Positions 1 through 11,323 of a DNA stretch of 64,000 bases are shown in pieces. The stretch is taken from positions 1 through 64,000 of the forward strand of contig AZLU01000170.1 in the NCBI GenBank assembly GCA_002224055.1. The letters run 5' to 3'. The stretch is from Pezizomycotina sp. ARF18 (Eukaryota > Ascomycota). Each line of letters opens with the position of its first letter. Positions within the stretch are counted from its first letter, which is position 1. Both the position numbers and the translations under genes were made by a program. The notes under the pieces were generated by a model, which saw only the letters and a list, made by a program, of their open reading frames with translations, made no database searches and had not been told where the DNA came from.

Positions 1-2329
1 TCATGTTAAGAGCTACATATACTAGCAACTAGAGCTTCTTCTTCTAGATGGTCGCTAACGGTGCTTTGCGTGCTCGCGCTCGCACGCCTTACTGTTCTCC
101 GGTCACGGTACTGTTTGTTTCTCCGTAATCCAAGCCGTTTTAGCTCCTTTTTAAGCTGTGGCAACCTAAATTCCACTTTAGATTCCATTTTAGAGATAAT
201 AGCTATGTAGGTGTATAATATGGACTATAGTAGCACTTACTTCAAGGAGCAGCCGTCAAATTCCCTGTTTAGGATGTCCACTATCTCCGCTTGAGTATAG
301 ATAGTCTCCGTATATAGAGCCGCAGTCGCTCGCAGTAGCCTTCATGGTTCAATCTGAGCCGCGGTCGAGATAGGAGGCGGCGATCTCCGCATGATGCTTG
401 AGTAGCAATGCTCGCGGAGGATTCTGCTGTGTAAAGGGTCTCTGAATTTCATCATCTTGAACGCCGTGGTTTATGTAAGCTGACAGAGGATTATTAGTAA
501 TGGGTTATGAAATCTGGACTATTTATATTAGGGAAACGAAACTATTTTAGAAACTAACGGGGTTCTTATACCTCTTGCTCGTCCTGGCTATAAACAGCTA
601 GATGGCTGAGTAACCACAGAGGAACTAGATCAGCCTGTGTACGTTACGTACCAATAGCCAGACCTTTGCCTGAAATCAAAATGACGAATACGGTGTAAAT
701 TTCCTTAGGTTGTTGTGTTTTTGCTTTTTCAAGCGCGAGCCAATTTGTAAAAATTTCCCGTCAACCTCCATCTCAGTTCGGCGCGTGGGGCCTTGTGCTA
801 GAGCTCTTCAGGGTTCGTTATATAGGACTCCTTTCCGGCATGCAAAGTGTGGACGGAAGTTAGGGATTTGATAACTCCGCAGAAAGTCCTTATTGCTTGT
901 CTTGTTTAGTGCCTAAAGGTTACGAAAAGGTTTACAAAGGCTCTGCTCAGCCGCGCTTGAATTGTTGGCGTCCAGGCATTCTCATTGGAGAATCGATCGA
1001 TCTCGAGTGTGGGGTGGAGACTGCCAGCTCAGAGCATAATTTTCAAGGCGGTTAGCCTCGCGGAATGACGATATTAACTCCCATGAATCCGCGATCACCC
1101 ATGTTGAGATTTGAAAGCTCAACGTTTAACCAATGTAAAAACTTGGCTTGATAACTTGCTATCCGGTATTCTTCAGAGGTTCTTGTCATCGCAAATGAAA
1201 CTCAGTAGACAATATTATAAGGAGGCTGGCCCAGGATTCGTGTGACAAACTTCCGGGCTTTGGATACCTGCCATGGGTGATGGAAGCTCCTTTGGCTTCG
1301 CCTCGCATGGAAATGTTTTTTCAAAAAATATTTCTGCATAGAGTAAAATATTTTCGCAACAATATTATTTCTAACGGAGGTATGAAGATTCTCTCGTGTG
1401 GATAGTAGGAAACGGGCGAATCTATCGACCGTCGGGAGTGTGGTAGAACACCGCACCTACTAGTCTTGAACAGCTCGCACAGCAATGCTCACCGGGGGTT
1501 TGATCGGTCGCCAGTACCACGAATACCAGCTGAAGAAATGCTATGCCTCGAGGTATAGAACTAATCATTCTTCAGAGCGCATCTAAGAAGGCTTCTCAGT
1601 TTCGGTCGCTGCTGTATCGATATGCTCTCCAGTTTATTCCTCTTACAGGATCACGGTATTACGAGATTCTGTTGGATATACTCACGTCCCCGTATTACTA
1701 GCGTCCAAACGGAACAAATTATACACGTGCGCCCGGAAAGGAGGTTTGATCAAATTATTCCCGGAAGGAAAGGGGGCCTGGTAGGCAAGCTGACTATTCA
1801 GCGCCTATGCTTGAAGCTCTAAGCTACCTACAATCACAGCTACCCAGAATAAAGTTGTAGCTATCAAACACGCCCGCTTTGGATGCGCTAGAGTATTTAC
1901 GTATATTTTTTGCGGGGGAAAGGACTGAGTAACGGTCAAAGCGAAAGCAAAAGTGACCGGAAGCTTTCCGCAATAACACGAGTTTTCTGGGGCAAGGGGG
2001 ATCCAGGCTATGTTCGCGCACAATGGGAGCGACGTTATAAGCTTTATTATCTCTGCTATCCTAAATCTCCTCGAGCGTCGTCCAGGACTGGATATGTGGC
2101 GGAGCATTCCGAGACTGCGAACTATCGGAATCGGTACAAGACGATTTCGAGGGTTCTCATTTCGCCGGGAGTATCTGGCTTGGTAAGGATCCAGCGGTAG
2201 CAGAAGTGACCTAAAATATCTCAATGTTCCTCGCTTATGCCCAACTCTAGTCCTACGTCCTTAGTGGGATCAATAATTAATGAAAAGTTGGCAATTGTGT
2301 AGCTAAGGATTTGCTAAAAAAAATTTTCC
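1..2329. other. No supportable gene
   Basis: I see no reading frame here that joins into a convincing protein on either strand. The longest open stretch is a 139-codon minus-strand frame at 1805-2224, but its composition is ordinary and it overlaps an open plus-strand frame of similar quality, so I do not call it. The region is mixed in composition and ends in a T-run that precedes the first clear gene. Confidence 0.6.
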
Positions 2330-2400
2330 TTTTTTTTTTTTTTTTTTTCACATTCTATTTGCTATTTATTGGTATTTTCTATTTATTGGTATTTTCTATC
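2329..2400. repeat. T-tract followed by a 17-base tandem duplication
   Basis: A run of about 20 T is followed by a unit of the form TATTTTCTATTTATTGG present about twice in direct tandem, at about 2362-2399. It is non-coding and lies some 250 bases upstream of the first gene. Confidence 0.7.
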
Positions 2401-2645
2401 GAAGAGCTTTTCGCTTTATAAATACCACTACTAAGTGTATCTATTCCTTCATTCCCCTTCATGCATTATATGTAACAAATACAACATTGTACATATCGTC
2501 ACAAACTAACTACTACCTACCTAAAATCAACAAGTGACCTAAATGTGGTTTGCCTCCTACTAGGGTACAGTGTCTATTGGATATTTCAAAGATACAGCCA
2601 CGTTAGGAGTCAAGAAGCGACAAACAAGTCGCGATTAGCACACTA

Positions 2646-3815
2646 ATGGCTACCGCGACTACCATATCATCCTCTTACGGTTTGTCCAGCCTCATGCCTC
2701 ACTTAGAAAGCGAAGGACTAGCGGCAGTAGCGAACAACGGTCAAACACAGGGTACGTCTCGCATCAGGCGACTGGTCTTTGGTGTTCACGGGTGCCGACG
2801 GGTCGATTTCTATTACAGGTGACTCTAGTTCTCATGTCCACCAGAAGAGGAGCAATGGAAGTGATAGAGGCAATCACGAGGCCGAAAGCGGCGATCACTC
2901 TATCAACAAGATTCACGAACACACGCGCGACGGAGAACAAGGTGCAGTTTCGTGTGAAGACCAAACTTCCGACGAACGCGAGGTAAAATCATGCAAAGCT
3001 GCAAATAATACCAGTACCGCGAACGAGCATGATGGCAACAGGAAAAAACAGCGCGAGAACCAGAGAACGACGTGGAGACTGCGGAACAGGAATCTAGCAT
3101 TGGATCGAGGCGGACCGAAACCGCCGAAGAAGACATTGCTCCGCAATCAAGAAGGGTCACCATTCTCGTCGAGGAAGTCATTGACGAAAGCGTCGGGCAC
3201 TTTGTCAACAGCGTACCACCGCCGAAGGAAGCGCCCCTACCTTCTTCCCCATCATCGAAGACTATTTCGCCCGTCCACGCGGAGAGCGCGTCAACCTCCG
3301 CCTTTTCAAAGCGAACTTACAACACTCTCACATCGCTGTCATCGATTTCTTCGGCACCGTCAAAACTTCCTTAATTGAGTTTATCACCAGTTGGTTCAAG
3401 TACTCGTGGCGTCGGTTCACGAACCGTCTAGAGGCTGCTTGCTCCGAGTACTCCTTGAGGCTCCTGATGTGGCTGGTCGCCTACGTGCTTAAGCTTGCGA
3501 TGAGTTCTATGGGATTGGGTGGTATCGAAAGCTTATTATTCCTGTAAGGGCGCTTCTTTGAGTCTAGGCCTCAGATTTACTTTATAAGAGTGTACTGACG
3601 TGTCTCTCCCTCTACAGCGATGAATACCCTCACATCGCCAGCTTGAGCAGGTGGTGGATGCAGTGGTTCGCCGTGCTGTCGTGTTGTCCGGAGCCGTCGC
3701 CGGTCTAGCTTACGCCTTACTCTGCTGGCCGCTGATCACCCTAATGGCCGTTCAATCTCTTTGGGCTGGACGATATTGGCTACTTCGTGCGATGAGAGAT
3801 ACTTCGTTATCTTAG
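2646..3815 (+). CDS. Putative membrane protein with charged N-terminal region, function unknown
   Basis: The start at 2646 (MATATTISSSYGLSSLM) opens a 106-base first exon. Intron 1 is 2752-2818 (GTACGT...TTACAG) and joins in frame to a long hydrophilic segment rich in His, Asn, Glu, Arg and Lys. The frame then changes by one base near 3070 and again near 3235. The third stretch has aromatic and helical segments (KTSLIEFITSWFKYSWRRF, LLMWLVAYVLKLAM). A second intron is clear at 3544-3617 (GTAAGG...CTACAG). The last exon, after another frame change, encodes a strongly hydrophobic end (VVLSGAVAGLAYALLCWPL) and stops at 3815. The protein is thus a soluble N-terminal half with two or three membrane segments at the C-terminus. 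I do not recognise the family. It leads a tandem group of similarly built genes. The exon joins are well supported; the function is unknown. Confidence 0.6.
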
Positions 3816-4256
3816 CTTGTCCAGCGCAATTCTACGTTGAGGCTTCAGCTTTCGTGGCTATGGTCACGCTTAACTATGCATCAGAAGATCAAGCGCAGGT
3901 TTAGGAGGAGAGCATCGATGTCTTGAAGGTTTATGTGATTAAGAAGTAAAATGTGGGGAAAGGAGTGGAGATACGAACTCATGTTAACAACGGAAGTTTT
4001 GGCGCCGAAAGTATCTCCAGAAACTTCCATTATTAAATATTTCATTCTTTTCAGCATTGCTACTACAAAGCTTGTTATCAGGTTTTCTCCTTTAACTACC
4101 TCCGAATGCTTTTGTTTTATTTTCATCTATTTTTAGCGGATCAGAAATTCGGGGATACACTTATCAAATCCTTGTCTATCAAAGCAGGTAATCTCAATAT
4201 TTTGCAGCATTTTTCTACCCACTTCTAAAGATAAGTTTCAACCATGTTTTGCGGCT

Positions 4257-5043
4257 GTGATTGCATCAATGTTCGCAAATAAAGATGATGGCATCTACGG
4301 CTTGTTGCATTTCGTCTCGGAGCTTCGGGATCGTAAGGCTGTTCTACAGGCGCGGCGTGGTTGTCGGGCATCTACAAGATTCGGCTCGTTCCTTCGCAGG
4401 TACTCCAGTAAACTAATGTCTCCTACGCACGGCGGAAATTCTTCAAATACTACCAATACGAAATCGACCGGTGGAGAACCACGATCTATCAATTCGAATT
4501 CGGGAGAGAGGGATTCCTGCATTGAACCAGATAAGATAGCTCTGTTCCTAGGTAGTGGAACTTTTTGTATTTCTAGATCCTCGTATTTAGTTATTCTGTA
4601 TTCTACGCTAAATATGTGAACTACAGACCCTACGCAAGCTACCGTCATAATCTTGGGGTCCTCTGTGCTGTCTTATCCGCCGCGTCCGGCTTATTGGCTG
4701 GTTTGGCGGTCCGAAGTTACGGTTTCGGAATAGATGGGCCGACGCTGGTAAGGCGCATATTCGGGATACGTGTGCCTATTGTTTTCTGTTCCGTCTCTTC
4801 TAACACCCTTTATAAAGATTCGCGAGCCGCCAAATGGCAATCAAAGCAAGGAAACGTTGGGCACGGCAGTACTTTCTCAATAATCCAACAAATTAGCATG
4901 TCTTTGAAAATCACTAGTATCGGCTTGTCCGGGCTGTTATTCTGATTGGATATTCCACGCTCGGACCCGTCTTTGGGTTCACGGCATACAGAGTACTTCG
5001 TGGACGCTGGGGTAGTGTCAGAGGCTTTACGCCAAAGCCTTAG
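4257..5043 (+). CDS. Putative membrane protein, related to the 5.9-7.0 kb gene at its C-terminus
   Basis: The locus is interrupted and its 5' end is uncertain. Convincing coding pieces are a basic aromatic segment at about 4421-4514 (ARRKFFKYYQYEIDRWRT), a hydrophobic segment just after an acceptor-like CTACAG near 4627 (NLGVLCAVLSAASGLLAGLA), and a final exon that starts after CACTAG at 4917. That exon reads RLVRAVILIGYSTLGPVFGF and continues to a stop at 5041-5043. The last exon matches the gene at 5.9-7.0 kb in both DNA and protein around GPxFGFTAYxxLRG, so the two are homologous at their C-terminal ends. Intron borders in the middle of the gene are unclear. I do not recognise the family; a membrane location is inferred from the hydrophobic segments. 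Confidence 0.45.
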
Positions 5044-5680
5044 TCGTGAGGATTTTAAGAAATATGTAAAGGAAAATGCCTGGATATTTTATAGATGGCG
5101 AGCCTAGCCTTTTGTAAATCAGATGCGAGATGTCGGTTGTTTATCATCCATCGACACCTGGGTCGCCTGAGCGTAAGTAGACTGCTCTGTACTATAGTCA
5201 ACGTCCTTTGCATAAAGTTGAGCGAAGCTAGACAATCGATAATGGTAAACTCATTCTATAAGCCTCGAGAGCCGAAATCTGTACTTTGAATGATTTCTTG
5301 TAGCAAAATTCAAGCTGCATGTGGCCGACCTGGCAAAAAGAGAAAACAGAGACAAACTCACATTTGCTATATAGCCTGGCGTAGTGCGCTATGGGCCGGA
5401 GGTTTATGAAAGAACGTGCGCAGGGCTTCACGGCGCAAAGGTTACCTGGCTATTGCCCATCTGCAGTGTCACGTTCTCTTGAGCGCACGTCCAATCAGAA
5501 TAATGTTACGCATAACTACCCCGCTTTCGAATACCATTGTGGTTGTAATGGCATACGATTCTCAAAATCACTAACGCGAAGCTAAATCATCGCCAATTCT
5601 TGCTCATTTCGCATCCAACTAACACCGCCTAAACCATAATACGGGCTAGTTTGTTGGGGAGTTCAATCGTAGGCGATATA

Positions 5681-5878
5681 ATGGACGCTAAAGACTACGC
5701 CAGCCGCTGTAATGATGCGCCAGGGGAGGCGCAAACTGACGGCGCCGCCAGATTGAAGAAATATGGGGCTGGAGGGTGCAAGATGAACCGTACATTAGGG
5801 CAGAAGTACGGTACCAACAAACCTAGGGATAGCATTATGGGGAGCTCGAAATGCCCTGCCTGCGACTCAAATCATTAG
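5681..5878 (+). CDS. Small hypothetical ORF or upstream exon
   Basis: A 66-codon frame starts with ATG at 5681 (MDAKDYASRCNDAPGEAQ), contains a Cys pair near its end (SSKCPACDSNH) and stops at 5878. It lies 43 bases upstream of the next gene on the same strand and could be its first exon or a separate small gene. Its composition looks coding, but I have no homology to support it. Confidence 0.25.
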   Translation: MDAKDYASRCNDAPGEAQTDGAARLKKYGAGGCKMNRTLGQKYGTNKPRDSIMGSSKCPACDSNH

Positions 5879-5921
5879 AAGACACGCAACCGGATCTACT
5901 AGCGGTATCCAGGGGTGGAAT

Positions 5922-6965
5922 ATGCACGTCGACGTCTTTATCCAGCCCGTTTTGACGCAACTAGACACGATGCTCGATAACCTGCAGCGAGACCTCGATA
6001 GAGTTAAAGCTAAACTCGACATGATCCCCATCGAGCGGAAGGGGCGAGCGTTACTAAGGTATGTTAGTACCCTAAAAGGTATGTTAGTATGAAATTGATG
6101 CCTCTATATAGCTATGTGTCAAGATTCGAGCCCATTGGGATCGGTTGGAGGCCGCAATTCAGGTATTTATTTCGTTTTATATCCCATTTTTCCTTGGATA
6201 TCATAATGATGTAATTTCTTCCCATAGCAAAACTCAGAATTCGAACTGAGAGAGGCCGTCTTGAGTTTCGGGCAAATGGACATCTATTCAAAACGGCTTC
6301 ACGACTTAGTCGTCTTTGGAGATCAGCTACACCGCCGGGGAGAAGGCTATGGGAAGGATATCCGCCAAATTTACCAATCAAAACTGTCGACTCCCCATAG
6401 TTATTCTGACTACGGGAACGAAGAATTCGAAGCAGATCTCAAGAGGTGGTATGAGTTCTTCGTTTCCACGAGCCGACTTTGTCTTGCCATGCACTTGACG
6501 TACAGAAGGTATAGGCGCTCAGAGATGGAAATACAGGATGATATTGATCTTGATCATATCGCGAAGAGGTACGACAAGATGGATCAGGAGCTCGAGGAGG
6601 CAATTATGGGTAGTGATTATATCGCTAGAAAGAGGGAGCCGGTCGGTAATTCTACGCCCAGTGTGTTCGAAGTTATATTTTCAATAATATTTTTATATTT
6701 TTTAGTAATAGGGGTATTGAAAGCGGTGGAACTTTGCCAGTGGCTGGCCCATTAGTCCTTGTTATGTCTTTTTATAAGTATTGCTAGTATATCGGGTTAT
6801 TATGTTGACGAAATATCACACTCTGGGCCAGCTTTTGGATTTACGGCGTACGGGATACTTCGTGGTGGTCGGAGATATTACTGCTTACAGACACGACAGC
6901 AAGGAAAAAAACTTTTCTTCTTGCAAATATGGGATGGATTCCAGAATCGGTGGCTCGCCTCATAG
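5922..6965 (+). CDS. Coiled-coil and membrane-segment protein, tandem-family member, function unknown
   Basis: Exon 1 starts at 5922 (MHVDVFIQPVLTQLDTMLDN) and encodes an amphipathic helix. It ends at one of two identical donors (AAGGTATGTTAGTA) 20 bases apart. Exon 2 is 6112-6162 and intron 2 is 6163-6227. Exon 3 carries a charged helical domain (LREAVLSFGQMDIYSKRLHD, then NEEFEADLKRWYEFFVST) that is clearly repeated in the next gene at 8.0 kb. A hydrophobic stretch follows (VFEVIFSIIFLYFLVIGVL). A TAG at 6753-6755 interrupts the frame, but the same frame continues for 70 codons with a segment (GPAFGFTAYGILRG) conserved in the 4.3-5.0 kb gene, ending at 6965. I take the full locus as the ancestral gene. 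Neither donor gives a perfect phase with exon 2, so one base may be wrong there. I know no family for it. Confidence 0.6.
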
Positions 6966-7322
6966 TTAAAAGGTTTTATTAGAAATTGTTATCAAATACG
7001 GAGCCAAGTCAGACAATCTCTGCGCAAAAGCTACTTTGATAGGCTAACCATCTGTTCTTTTCTTTTTTTCTTTAACACAAAATTGTTACAGTTAATATTT
7101 AGTATTTTCTGTAAGGCTCACCATGTATTTAACTGATAATTTAAGTAACATGAGTGTATTGTCTAATTAGAAGAAAGTCACGGGTAGCATCCATACAGAT
7201 AAATATATCAAGCTACCCCACTTTTTTAATATTTATGCCGGTTGACGGTGACCTTCCACAGTATTACCCTTCATATTATGATGTTTATTATTCTGCGATC
7301 GATAAGGGCACTTTCCGACAAA

Positions 7323-7674
7323 ATGGCGTCCAGCTTAGTTGCGAACGAGACGGGCGAAGGTTCGAGTACTCCTGGTATTATCGGAAAAGCCGAAGAGGCA
7401 AGCTACTGCGCACGAAGCTGCGAGAATAAACGTAACCGGGGAAGCACCCGTATAAGTTAAGAATATCGACGGAGAGAAACATCCGGAAAGGGTCGAGCGA
7501 GTTATAGGAGAAGAGCAATGCCAACAAGTAGTAGAAGTTATATTATGGGCACTCACAATCGCGCTACCTCCGGTCGCCAGGCCTACGACCGCCGATAACG
7601 TAGTGGACTTATTTAATATTATTTTCGTGGATACTAACAGACCAATGATGATAAAATTGGACGTGGTGCTTTAG
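7323..7674 (+). pseudogene. Hypothetical coding fragment, unrecognised
   Basis: An ATG at 7323 (MASSLVANETGEGSSTPG) opens a short frame. After a frame change near 7455 a coherent 70-codon reading follows (EKHPERVERVIGEEQCQQVV, then VVDLFNIIFVDTNRPMMIKL) and stops at 7674. The first codons recur at 48932 (MASSLVA, then GHETG), which suggests a dispersed duplicated gene. Whether this is a live gene with consensus errors, an upstream part of the 8.0 kb gene, or a relic cannot be told from the sequence. I do not recognise it. Confidence 0.3.
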
Positions 7675-8000
7675 ACATTAAAATAATTCCGCGACAGTAC
7701 ATAGCAACAGTTGAACGGGATATAACGAGGCCTTAACGCTATAAATCATATACTTAGCATAATATCGGTAGGGAGCAAGGGCGCTAGGATGCATAAGGTT
7801 CGGGTATAAAGTTTTATTTTTAGATGTAGTAGCTTAATCATTTGCTATATTCTAGGAACTAACGCTACAATATAGCTATGGTTAAATATCAGAGTGAGAT
7901 AGGAAGATTTGTAATTAGCAATTCAGGTATTCACCTGTTTAGGAAATAAAAAAGGGGGTTCAATATCGCTGGTTAATCGTCTTGTAGTTTAATTCACTAG

Positions 8001-9507
8001 GAGACATCCGATTATGAGCTGAGAGAGGCCATTTTGAGCTTTAAGAAAATGGATCTCCACATGGAAGAGTTCTACCATCTTCGTATTTTTAGAGACCAGC
8101 TAAATTTCCGACAAGGTTACGCTACAGATATTTTACAAATTTGCAAGTCTAAGCTCTTAGCATCTGACACTTATTTAAGTTACGGCGTTGAAGAGTTTGA
8201 AGCAGACCTGAAGAAATGGTCTAACTTTTTCATTGCGACTCATGGACTTGGTACCACATGCAGCTTATCTATAAGCACTATAAGTCAAGAGAGGCCGGCC
8301 AGGGAGTGATATTAATCTGGACCGAATTGCTTCGCGATCCTGGCAGATGAGGATGATTTGAACAGGGCTCTATACGCACAGACGACGTCACAGGTTAGGG
8401 GTCTTATAAAATACTCTCAGGAATCGTAAATGACAGACTTGGATATGGAGCATCTGACGTGCGGAACTCGAAGATCGATGACGGAGACGCATCTGCAGCG
8501 GCTCGGTGGCTTGCAGTTGACATTCAAACTAGCTGTCATAAATTGCGGGCACAAGCTGTAGGTAAGTATCAAATTACCTCGCGATGGAAGTTCATTGCTC
8601 GACCGGACCATTTCTGGGGCCTTGAGGGAACTGGTGATGGTTGGTATTCGAATAGTCTAGATCAAACGACCGCCCAGTATGGGGTACCTCTATGGAAGCC
8701 CGTGGTTATGGATGAGGGCCAGAATGCCAACAGGTACTGTGGGGCGGTTTTCTACCCCTTTACTGGTGGCTTGGGGCTGATTATATATAACAGTGAAACT
8801 GATAGGGACCGGAACCCGTACCGCTCTTATTCTTTTGTACGCGTGAGGGCGAGGCTTCATCCACGACGATTCCGAGTCTAGACCGGGCTGGTCCAAGAGC
8901 ACCCCGTTTGAATCTAGATGCCACTCCCCTAAACGCGAAAGCGCTGTCTTCTGCTCCGGGTGAGGATCTTCTAATATCATGCAGTGTCACTGCAGAAATA
9001 AACTACGGACCCGAGCCAATGTGGCTGCCGCGCTTTCATATCAGATCTACGAAAGTAGAGCTCTAATACATATTTCGGTTAACATCGGCTACGTCACTTA
9101 TCGATCCCCTTGCCTCATTTGTAGTCAATATTGCTAAACCAGGGCCGGGATCTCCGGATTGTCGCGGGGTCAGCGTAAAGATTATCTCTCCGCAGGAGGA
9201 GGATCTTCATGTTCTCGATTTCGACAGGTATCATACAGAGGTGAACGACCGAATATTGAACTCAATTTACCTTAGTACACTATTTGGACACCAAAGTCAA
9301 GGATGCTTCGTTGGACAATTTAAAGCGGAGGCTAACACTAGCAGCAAGGAGACCCCATACGTCGTTAGCGTAAAACTACCTTACTCCCAGCTCAAAACCG
9401 GCATCATCTCGATACTGTCATTATTACATGATAACAATACCGGGCACAGACTCCCCATGTATACTTTCTTCGCATTGCATTTTTCACAAGGTCCAGTTTA
9501 TTTTTGA
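8001..9507 (+). CDS. Tandem paralogue of the 5.9 kb gene with a distinct long C-terminal region
   Basis: After an acceptor (TTCACTAG, ending at 8000) the first exon visible reads YELREAILSFKKMDLHMEEF and continues to EEFEADLKKWSNFFIAT, a clear paralogue of the 5.9-7.0 kb gene. The similarity runs on, with frame changes, to about 8425. A long different segment follows at 8426-8880. It starts at NDRLGYGASDVRNSKIDDGD and carries HFWGLEGTGDGWYSNSLDQ and YCGAVFYPFTGGLGLIIYN. Then comes a coherent final segment from about 9085 (DPLASFVVNIAKPGPGSP) to the stop at 9507. The end part has none of the hydrophobic segments seen in the neighbours. It may be one multi-domain gene or two adjacent genes. The upstream exon is not identified. 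The family is unknown to me. Confidence 0.5.
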
Positions 9508-9920
9508 TTTAATATTGAATATTCCGTGTTATTATTATTAGGTTCTACCTAATTCCCATTAGTCTTCTATTGTAATCTACGCTCAGAACTATTGCAAAAG
9601 CAAACTCCAATCACATCTTGAAGAACAAGTAAGAACAAAGCTAAAGTAATACAAACAACTCCGCGGGCCAAATCCATGACCATTTTTTTCCGACATCTTC
9701 TATTTTCAACTTTTTTTCTTATTTTCTTTCTTTTCCCATGTTTTTTTTTTTCTTTTTTTTTTTTTTTTCTTGTAAGAATCAAAACATTCGTAGCCATCGA
9801 AGCAAGACACAGTAGGGTATACCCGCGCAAGGGGTATTACAAAAAATGCATATGCATATGCATCACCATAAGAACAAAAGCAGTGCATAACAACCAAAAG
9901 AGAAAATAATAGCAATTAAG
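9508..9920. repeat. Pyrimidine-rich low-complexity spacer
   Basis: This stretch between two genes contains T-rich tracts at about 9684-9777 and an alternating TGCATA palindromic stretch near 9846-9861. Bases about 9808-9850 are a conserved 3' flank described separately. I see no gene in it. Confidence 0.6.
9808..9850 (-). other. 3' flank shared with the 15.8 kb paralogue
   Basis: Read on the minus strand this lies just downstream of the Cys-rich gene at 9921-11323. It matches 15842-15881 read on the plus strand, just downstream of the paralogous gene. The shared parts include ACAGTA, then TACCCGCG, then GGGGTATTAC. It may hold a 3' UTR or poly(A) signal element, or simply be the end of the duplicated block. 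Confidence 0.6.
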
Positions 9921-11323
9921 CTACAAGTAACTGAAGTCCTGAGCCATGGCCATGATTTCCCCCCAGAGGTACTTAAGATCGTCATCGTAAGAATCCAAGA
10001 TGGAGAGGGACGGCTGCTGGATCTCAGGTTGAGGCTGGACAGGCTGAGTAGCGGGGTGCTCTGAACTTCGTCTTCCTCATCAGACATGGGGGAGTCCTCG
10101 TGATCCGGAGTAAGACGAGGAGTGTCTTCAGGGGCAATGGAAGCATTGTCGTCCTCGTTCATGGCCTCCCATTCCTCGTCCGAGAAAGGGACGATGCCAT
10201 CGTCCTCTTCTTCATCGGAGTGAGATGAAGCCTCTTGGGAAGGATGACCGTCGACCTGTGGAGCTCCTCTTGCTCTGATTCATTAGGGGGAGAATCGGGA
10301 GGAGAGGCGATATTCCAGCTGGCCATCTTCTCAAGCAAAACCCCGGTCATCGGGTTGAGGTACTGACCACTGGCAAGCGCGGCGGCTGGGGAGAAGTGAA
10401 CAGGCGGCAGCTGCGGGGCAACGACTGGAGCTGGAACAGCCTGAACAGGCTGCTGAGCAACAACGGGAGCTGGTAGATCCTGAACAGGCTGCTGCTGTTG
10501 CTGCTGAGCTGGAGCACTCCCAGTCCTACCCCTCGCCACAACATCCCCCTCTTCCACTTCTCAACCATCGCCTTCTCCTCATCCTCCGACAAGAAGCGCA
10601 TGTACTTCTTCGCGCCCGTCGTGCTCTGCGTCGTAGTCCTCTTCTTCGCGCAAGTAGGACTCTGGCAGTGATTAGACGTATGCAGGCAGCGTGCGCAAGC
10701 ACAAGTGCACTTATTCTCCTTTGGTGCCTTGAGTTTCTTGACGCAGTCGGCGCACTTGCAGTGCTGGAGCTTACCGAATTTAGACTCCGTGGGCAGCAAT
10801 GTGGCAGACGCACGTGTCTGACTTCTTGTTTTGCCGACACAGACGTGGCAGTGGCAGTGGAACTCTGTGCAGGAGTGGCAGAGGCAACCTTCCTGCGCCA
10901 ATGGAAGATGGAGGCGGGAAGGTTTTGCCCTGATTAGGTTGCAACGGAGTAGAGTTGCTGCCGTGTTGGAGGGCGGCAAGGTTTTGCGGCTCCCCTTGTG
11001 GCAGGGTAGCAAGTTTGCCTGCGCCTGCATCTGTTGGAGGGCGACAAATTTTTTCATAACCACTTGCCAGTGGGGGCACCCGTCCCAGTGTGGGATGTCT
11101 GGGTGGTTCAAAATGCACGCCTTGCAGCGGTTCATAACGAGCACGCCGGCGGTGGTGTGGACGTGCTGTAGCAACGGCGCGCTGGGGTCGCCGAGCATCA
11201 TCTGCTCCTGAAGGACATGGAGGTGCCGCAGGCAGGAAAGTAGAAGGGGTTTTCGCTGAAGTTCTCCTGCCCCTGAGGAGCGGCGAAGAGGTTGAGTTGC
11301 TGATGGGGGGCGTACAAAGCCAT
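9921..11323 (-). CDS. Cys-rich, Gln-rich protein (paralogue A), function unknown
   Basis: The start at 11323 reads MALYAPHQQLNLFAAPQ. Domain order, with about five frame changes: an N-terminal metal-knuckle-like segment (NRCKACILNHPDIPHWDGCP); a Gln-rich helix; a central cluster of CxC and CxxC motifs (CLCHSC, CHCHVC, CVCH, then FGKLQHCKCADC and CTCACARCLHTSNHC); a second Gln/Pro/Val-rich segment (AQQQQQQPVQDLPAPVVAQQ); and an acidic end with the C-terminus WGEIMAMAQDFSYL at stop 9921-9923. The four-part order and the KLQHCKC and RCLHTSxHC motifs are shared with the 13.9-15.7 kb gene. Clustered Cys/His suggests zinc binding, and Gln-rich plus acidic tails resemble transcriptional regulators, but both roles are inference. 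It is not a copper-fist, TSO1/CXC or Zn2Cys6 domain as far as I can see. Confidence 0.7.

Noticed and set aside
10831-11211. 126-codon plus-strand frame rich in Trp and Cys
   Set aside because: Antisense to the Cys-rich gene; the minus-strand motifs are shared with its paralogue, the plus-strand ones are not.
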